8,774 nucleotides of DNA from a bacterium (GTDB lineage: Bacteria > Eremiobacterota > Eremiobacteria > Baltobacterales > Baltobacteraceae): the NCBI GenBank assembly GCA_021784715.1, contig JAJYHP010000099.1, forward strand, positions 1 through 8,774, read 5' to 3'. The notes beneath the pieces were generated by a model. The model searched no databases. It was given only the letters and a program-made list of their open reading frames with translations, and had not been told where the DNA came from. This document shows positions 4,876 through 8,774 of this stretch, in pieces. A program made the translations under genes and the position numbers. Position 1 is the first letter of the stretch; each line of letters begins with the position of its first letter.

Positions 4876-6209
4876 TACGGCCGCCTACGGGCGCGAGCGA
4901 CGAGCTGAGCGAGCAACGCGTGCATCGCCGCCTGCAATTGCGGATCGCGCGAGAGCTCGCCGATACGCCGCACCTGCGCTCCCGAGACGCGAATATTCGG
5001 GGTGAGCCCGCGCTTATTGATATCGCGGTGCAGCGGCGTCAGATAATGCTCGGTGGTAATCTTTAGCGCCGCGCCGTCGCGGAGCGGATCGAGCTCCTGC
5101 ATCACGCCTTTCCCGAAGGTCTGCGTACCGATGAGCTCGGCGGCGCGGTCGTCTTGGAGCGCACCCGCGGTGATCTCCGATGCCGATGCGGTATTGCCGT
5201 TCACTAAGACGATCGTCGGGATATGCAACGGTGCATCGTTCTCGCCGTCGATCGTCGCCGGCGCGCGGCCGCGCCGTTCGATCACCATCAACGGTTGGCG
5301 CCCGAGAAAATCGGAGGCGATCGAGACCGCGGACGATACGAAGCCGCCGCCGTCGTTACGCAGATCGAAGACGAGCCCACGCGCGCCTGCAGCGACGAGC
5401 CGGTGCAACGCATCGTCGAACTCTTCGGGCGTCGCTTCGCCGAATGCACTCACCGCGATGTAACCGATCCGATCGGGCAGCATCCGTCCGGTCACCGTCG
5501 GCGGGCGGTAGAGCGCGCGATCGAGCGTCAGCGTGCGCGCGCGTTCGCCGCTCCGTTCGATCGTCATCGAGACGGGGGTTCCGACTTTGCCGGAAAAAAG
5601 ATGGGCTGCAGCCGCGCTTCCAAGATCGTGCGTGCTCTTCCCGTCGATACTCGTCAGCAGATCGCCGACGCGAACGTCGGCATGGTCGGCGGGCGTATCG
5701 GGAACGACGTAGTCGACGACGATCCCCGCATGCGAACGGCGAACCTCGAGCCCGACGCCGACGGTACGCTTCGGATCGAGCTCGTGTTGGAACGCAAGCA
5801 TCTGCTGTGGATCCCAGAAAACCGTATACGGATCGTGAAAGGCTGCCGCCATCGCCCGAATCGCCGCGTAGGCATCCTCGCGCGCATCCTCGTGCGTCAG
5901 CCCCGCGATCGTCTCGATCTCATCGTCGAGCGTCGCGACATCGGCTTTCGGGGTCGACGCGGTGGCAGGAAAGAGCGAGAGTACGACGCCGCGTTGTTTC
6001 GCCCGCTCTTCGAGCGCATGGCGGGCAACGTCGAGTAATCGCTGCGCCGAGAGCGGCTTAAACGGGACGGTCGAGAGCAAGTTAAATGCTTCGCGGACAT
6101 CGGCGGCGACGGGCTGCGTGAGGTGCGTATCGGGAGCGGTGGCGCCGATACAGGCTGTCACCAGAGCGAGGGCGACCAGCCCTCGCGTCCACCGGGTGGT
6201 AGGCATCAT
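4875..6209 (-). CDS. S41 family C-terminal processing peptidase with PDZ domain, predicted lipoprotein
   Basis: The chosen 444-residue form begins M-M-P-T-T-R-W-T-R. A charged n-region and hydrophobic run end in the lipobox V17-T18-A19-C20, predicting an acylated, membrane-anchored exported protein. A helical N-terminal region covers about 35-140, with FHDPYTVFW near 124 as in CtpA-type enzymes. A PDZ domain follows at about 145-230 (GVGLEV, PADHADVRVGDLLTSIDG), and the S41 core at about 240-410 (FDLRNDGGG at 281-289). The catalytic pair is complete: Ser344 in SASE, and Lys367 with Gln371 in TFGKGVMQ. Such enzymes cleave C-terminal regions of envelope proteins. The open frame continues 85 codons upstream but only antisense to copZ, and the signal peptide places the start here. 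No Shine-Dalgarno is visible. Alternative start: the second ATG at 6206. Confidence 0.9.
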   Translation of the reverse strand: MMPTTRWTRGLVALALVTACIGATAPDTHLTQPVAADVREAFNLLSTVPFKPLSAQRLLDVARHALEERAKQRGVVLSLFPATASTPKADVATLDDEIETIAGLTHEDAREDAYAAIRAMAAAFHDPYTVFWDPQQMLAFQHELDPKRTVGVGLEVRRSHAGIVVDYVVPDTPADHADVRVGDLLTSIDGKSTHDLGSAAAAHLFSGKVGTPVSMTIERSGERARTLTLDRALYRPPTVTGRMLPDRIGYIAVSAFGEATPEEFDDALHRLVAAGARGLVFDLRNDGGGFVSSAVSIASDFLGRQPLMVIERRGRAPATIDGENDAPLHIPTIVLVNGNTASASEITAGALQDDRAAELIGTQTFGKGVMQELDPLRDGAALKITTEHYLTPLHRDINKRGLTPNIRVSGAQVRRIGELSRDPQLQAAMHALLAQLVARARRRP

Positions 6210-6217
6210 ATAGAGCC

Positions 6218-6246
6218 GTTGTACCGTATCTCTCGCGGCGAGGCAA
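6218..6246 (-). promoter_or_regulatory. Possible housekeeping promoter of the S41-DUF4126-tRNA run
   Basis: On the minus strand, TTGCCT (6246-6241) and TACAAC (6223-6218) are 17 bases apart, each matching the sigma-70 consensus at four of six positions. Transcription would begin about 6212-6210, only 1-3 bases before the ATG at 6209. This would make the mRNA essentially leaderless and agrees with the absence of a Shine-Dalgarno. Confidence 0.35.
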
Positions 6247-6288
6247 GCGTAATGCTCGGCGAGAGCACGACGAAGGTCGCTCGCTTGC

Positions 6289-6308
6289 AACCCGGGGGTG
6301 GTTATGCT
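6289..6308 (+). promoter_or_regulatory. Possible copZ-copA promoter region
   Basis: TATGCT at 6303-6308 could be a -10, with a start near 6315 and a 24-base leader before copZ. No -35 is properly spaced: TTGCAA at 6285-6290 leaves only 12 bases. A short dyad, AACC (6289-6292) with GGTT (6300-6303), brackets a C/G-rich core and overlaps the -10. This could be a metal-sensor operator, but the symmetry is short and the call weak. Confidence 0.2.
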
Positions 6309-6323
6309 GAAAGGATGGCAACG

Positions 6324-6330
6324 AAGGGAG
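6324..6330 (+). promoter_or_regulatory. Ribosome binding site that decides the copZ start
   Basis: AAGGGAG lies 8 bases before the ATG at 6339. The competing in-frame ATG at 6315 has AAAGG touching it with no spacer. The downstream ATG therefore fits better and gives the normal CopZ length. Confidence 0.75.
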
Positions 6331-6338
6331 CCCAGAGC

Positions 6339-6539
6339 ATGAAGCAAGCGATCGAGATTACCGGAATGACCTGCGGGAACTGCGCCCGCCACGTGAAGGA
6401 GGCGCTCGAAGCGCTTCCCGGCGTCCGCAACGTCGAGGTAGACCTGGCACACAACAGCGCGCACTTCGAGAGCGAGCGCGAGCTCGACCGCAAGACGATC
6501 GCCGCCGCGCTCGACGAAGCGGGATACGCCCTGGCATGA
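6339..6539 (+). CDS. copZ: Copper chaperone CopZ (heavy-metal-associated domain)
   Basis: The 66-residue protein is a single ferredoxin-like HMA domain. The metal loop G-M-T-C-G-N-C places the Cu+ ligands at Cys12 and Cys15. Later landmarks are the ALEALPGV stretch near residue 24, the beta strand VRNVEVDLAHNSAHF, and the C-terminal IAAALDEAGYAL. Copper chaperones of this type carry Cu+ in the cytoplasm and hand it to a P1B ATPase. The gene overlaps copA by four bases (ATGA, 6536-6539), a classic arrangement for coupled translation. The start at 6339 is set by AAGGGAG 8 bases upstream; the ATG at 6315 would add 8 residues before the first strand. It is divergent from the S41 gene, with 129 bases between starts. 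A small mercury- or other metal-binding role cannot be excluded, but the copA neighbour favours copper. Confidence 0.92.
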   Translation: MKQAIEITGMTCGNCARHVKEALEALPGVRNVEVDLAHNSAHFESERELDRKTIAAALDEAGYALA

Positions 6540-8725
6540 CCGCCACGCACGCCGAGGAGCGCATCGAGCTCTCCATCGGCGGCATGACGTGCGCTTCGTG
6601 CGTGAATCACGTCTCGCGGGCCCTGCGCCGCGTCGAGGGCGTCGATGACGTCTCGGTCAACCTCGCCACCGAACGCGCGAGCGTCGCCTTCGAGCCCAAG
6701 ACGGAGATCGCCGACCTGATCGCCGCGGTCGAACGCGCTGGCTATCGCGCGCAGGTCGCCCCCGACGAAGAGACGGCAACGCGCGAGCGCGTCGCCGAAT
6801 TAGCGGGGCAGGCGCGCGCGCTCGTCCTCTGGAGCATCCTCGCCGCAGTCGTCGTCGCGCTGGCGATGTTGCCGGTGCACTTCGCCGGCGATGACGCGCT
6901 GCAGGCGGTTCTCGCGACCGCGATCTGGCTCTTCTTCGGCGCGCGCTTCCACCGCGGGGCGTGGCTCGCGCTGCGCGAGCGCAGTGCGACGATGGATACG
7001 CTCGTCTCGTTAGGCTCGACTGCGGCGCTTGCGTTGAGTTACGTGAATCTCGTGCGCGGCGTACCGACCTACTTCGATTCGGCGGCGGCGATTATCGCGT
7101 TGATCTCGATCGGCAAGTATATCGAAGCGCGTGCGAAGGTCGGCAGTTCGCAGGCGCTGCGCGCGCTCGTCGCGCTCCGTCCGCCCACCGCGCTGCGCGT
7201 CGGGGAAGATGGAACGCGCGAACGGATCGCCGCCGATCTCTTACGCGTCGGCGATATCGTTGCGGTTGCAGCCGGCGAACGCATTCCCATCGACGGCGAG
7301 ATCGTCGAAGGCGCAAGTGCGATCGATCGCTCGATGCTCACCGGCGAAAGCATGCCGGTTGAAGCCGGGCCGGGCGACCGCGTCGAGCAGGGCACCCTCA
7401 ACGGCGACGGAGCGCTCTTGGTACGCGCGACGGCGGTCGGCACCGGCACCACACTCGCCCACATCACCGAGGTCGTCGCGCGCGCGCAGGGGAGCCTGCC
7501 GCCGGTGCAACGCATCGCCGATCGCATCGCCGCGGTCTTCGTTCCCACCATCCTTGCAATCGCAACGATAACGCTCGTCGGCTGGTTGCTGACGCACCAC
7601 TCGCCCGCGCAAGCCCTGATCGCCGCCGTCGCCGTGTTAGTCGTCGCTTGCCCCTGCGCGCTCGGCCTCGCAACGCCGACCGCGATCGTCGCCGGCGTCG
7701 GCGTCGCAGCGCGGCACGGCATACTCGTGAAGGATGCCGACGCGCTCGAGCGGCTTGCAGGCATCGATACCGTCATCTTCGATAAAACCGGAACGCTGAC
7801 GCGCGGGCACCCCGAAGTCACCGGCATCGATACGTTCGCCGGCGACGAACGCCGCACGCTTGCGCTCGCTGCCGCGTTGGAGATCTCCTCGGCGCATCCG
7901 CTCTCCGGAGCGATCCTCCGTGCGGCGCGTGCGCGCACGCTCGAGATTCCTCCGTCGCGCGACGTCACGGCGGTGCGCGGACGCGGGCTCGTCGCAACGG
8001 TCGGCGATGCAGCGGTGCTCGTCGGCAGCGCGACCTTTCTCGGCGAACGCGGCATCGTGCTTCCGCCGATCGCCGAGGCGAGCGCCGCCGAGAGCGCGCT
8101 CTACGTCGCCGAAAACGGTCGCGCGCTCGGGCGCATTCGCATCGCCGATCCGCTGCGCGAGGATGCGGCCGAGACCGTGGCACGGCTGAAGGCTCGCGGC
8201 ATCGTCGTCGCGCTCGCCAGCGGCGACGCACTCGGCGTCACCACGCGGATCGCCGCGGCGTGCGGAATCGACCGCGTATACGCCGAGCTCTTGCCCGAGG
8301 GCAAAGGCGAACTCGTTCGCAAGCTGCGCGAAGGCGGCGCGCGCGTCGCTTTTCTCGGCGACGGCATCAACGATGCGCCCGCGCTCGCGCTTGCAAACGT
8401 CGGCATGGCGATGGGTGCCGGCGCGGCAGTCGCGTTGGAGACGGCGGGAACCGCCGCGCTGCGCGACGATCCCTCGGCTATCGTCGAAGCGATCGAGATC
8501 GGGCGCGCGACCATGCGCACCATTGCGATGAATTTCTTCTGGGCGCTCGCCTACAACGTCGCGTTGATCCCGCTCGCAGCGTTCGGCATCGTCTCGCCGA
8601 TCTATGCGGCCGGCGCGATGGGAGCATCGAGCCTCTTCGTCGTCGGAAACGCGATGCTGCTCACGCGCTTCTACTCTTCGAAAGCGAACTCACCCCGCGC
8701 GCACGCGGCGACAAACGCCGAATAA
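6536..8725 (+). CDS. copA: Cu+-exporting P1B-type ATPase CopA
   Basis: This 729-residue pump moves Cu+ out of the cytoplasm at the cost of ATP. It has one N-terminal HMA domain (about 9-74) with GMTCASC and ligands Cys19 and Cys22. Catalytic landmarks are TGES at 269-272 (actuator), DKTGT with phosphorylated Asp416, HP at 454-455 (nucleotide domain) and GDGINDAPA from 608. Transport-site landmarks are Cys372-Pro-Cys374 in membrane segment 6, Tyr673-Asn674 in segment 7, and Met695 with Ser698-Ser699 (MGASS) in segment 8, which is the Cu+ (P1B-1) signature. The usual TGD motif before the hinge reads SGD at 562-564, a mild change. No strong Shine-Dalgarno is seen; coupling with copZ by the ATGA overlap is likely. 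The last 55 bases overlap a convergent gene. No CsoR- or CueR-type regulator gene is in the window. Confidence 0.97.
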   Translation: MTATHAEERIELSIGGMTCASCVNHVSRALRRVEGVDDVSVNLATERASVAFEPKTEIADLIAAVERAGYRAQVAPDEETATRERVAELAGQARALVLWSILAAVVVALAMLPVHFAGDDALQAVLATAIWLFFGARFHRGAWLALRERSATMDTLVSLGSTAALALSYVNLVRGVPTYFDSAAAIIALISIGKYIEARAKVGSSQALRALVALRPPTALRVGEDGTRERIAADLLRVGDIVAVAAGERIPIDGEIVEGASAIDRSMLTGESMPVEAGPGDRVEQGTLNGDGALLVRATAVGTGTTLAHITEVVARAQGSLPPVQRIADRIAAVFVPTILAIATITLVGWLLTHHSPAQALIAAVAVLVVACPCALGLATPTAIVAGVGVAARHGILVKDADALERLAGIDTVIFDKTGTLTRGHPEVTGIDTFAGDERRTLALAAALEISSAHPLSGAILRAARARTLEIPPSRDVTAVRGRGLVATVGDAAVLVGSATFLGERGIVLPPIAEASAAESALYVAENGRALGRIRIADPLREDAAETVARLKARGIVVALASGDALGVTTRIAAACGIDRVYAELLPEGKGELVRKLREGGARVAFLGDGINDAPALALANVGMAMGAGAAVALETAGTAALRDDPSAIVEAIEIGRATMRTIAMNFFWALAYNVALIPLAAFGIVSPIYAAGAMGASSLFVVGNAMLLTRFYSSKANSPRAHAATNAE

Positions 8726-8774
8726 TCGCGCTCGCAGCGCACGCCGTAGGCGAGCGCGAATCGCAGCATCGCTT
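8671..8774 (-). CDS. C-terminal end of a convergent gene, possibly DUF2252 family (runs off right edge)
   Basis: Only the last 33 codons are present, ending at TAG 8673-8671. The visible end reads F-A-L-A-Y-G-V-R-C-E-R-D-Y-S-A-F-V-A-A-C, then A-R-G-E-F-A-F-E-E. The spacing of AY, ERDY, F/L-V-A-A and a following small-Gly segment resembles the C-terminus of DUF2252 proteins (AYADQ-ERDY-AL-AA-SG), a kinase-like fold family of unknown function. Of the three minus-strand frames, this is the one with plausible protein-like composition; one other is closed by TGA and the third is Arg/Ser-rich. It overlaps the 3' end of copA by 55 bases in opposite orientation. The match rests on a short tail recalled from memory, so the family call is tentative. 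Confidence 0.45.
   Translation of the reverse strand, partial: AMLRFALAYGVRCERDYSAFVAACARGEFAFEE

Noticed and set aside
6315..6338. Earlier ATG for copZ at 6315
   Set aside because: Its AAAGG motif touches the start codon with no spacer, and it would add residues before the first HMA strand. The ATG at 6339 has an ideal site and gives the usual length.
6210..6464. 85-codon N-terminal extension of the S41 protein
   Set aside because: It would run antisense through copZ and place the signal peptide in the middle of the protein. The lipobox fits a start at 6209.
7069..8055. Minus-strand reading frame of 328 codons inside copA
   Set aside because: Ser/Ala/Arg/Pro-biased composition with no domain, opposite the catalytic core of CopA. 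It is a shadow frame.

Overview
The window is a compact, high-GC bacterial chromosomal segment. It holds nine complete protein genes, two partial genes at the edges and one tRNA, and no gap between genes exceeds about 130 bases. Pieces of evidence that fit together are a csaB start joined to a DUF5693 membrane protein, a DUF4870 protein with a zinc ribbon, a DUF4126 protein, an S41 lipoprotein and a one-domain Cu+ ATPase. The csaB-DUF5693 pairing and the codon style suggest a deep-branching lineage such as Candidatus Eremiobacterota (WPS-2) or a relative. That assignment is inference and has no marker-gene support.

Left block, minus strand (1-2946): an ECHDC3-like crotonase-fold protein, then DUF5693, then the start of csaB. 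Spacings are 36 and 1 bases. The last two probably act together in cell-envelope polymer pyruvylation. The crotonase gene is probably only a co-transcribed neighbour.

Middle block (3059-4152): the plus strand has a zinc-ribbon DUF4870 protein and a histidine-rich 114-residue protein. Facing them on the minus strand is a 52-residue lmo0937-type membrane protein. A strong hairpin separates the convergent pair. The histidine-rich gene and the small membrane gene each have an upstream sequence that closely matches a SigB-type general-stress promoter, both with exactly 14 bases between hexamers. The leader of the histidine-rich gene is also covered by a nested perfect palindrome whose right outer arm ends in the start codon. 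This is the most unusual structure in the window.

Right-middle block, minus strand (4237-6209): an S41 peptidase lipoprotein overlaps a DUF4126 membrane protein by one base. The DUF4126 stop codon lies inside the acceptor stem of a tRNA-Val(UAC) gene with an encoded CCA end. The small lmo0937-type gene follows 84 bases downstream of the tRNA.

Right block, plus strand (6339-8725): copZ and copA, overlapping by four bases, encode a copper chaperone and a Cu+-exporting P1B ATPase. No copper regulator gene is visible. The last 55 bases of copA overlap the 3' end of a convergent gene whose visible C-terminus looks like DUF2252.

No insertion sequence, CRISPR array, phage gene or attachment site was seen. 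Most content is ordinary chromosomal housekeeping and stress biology.
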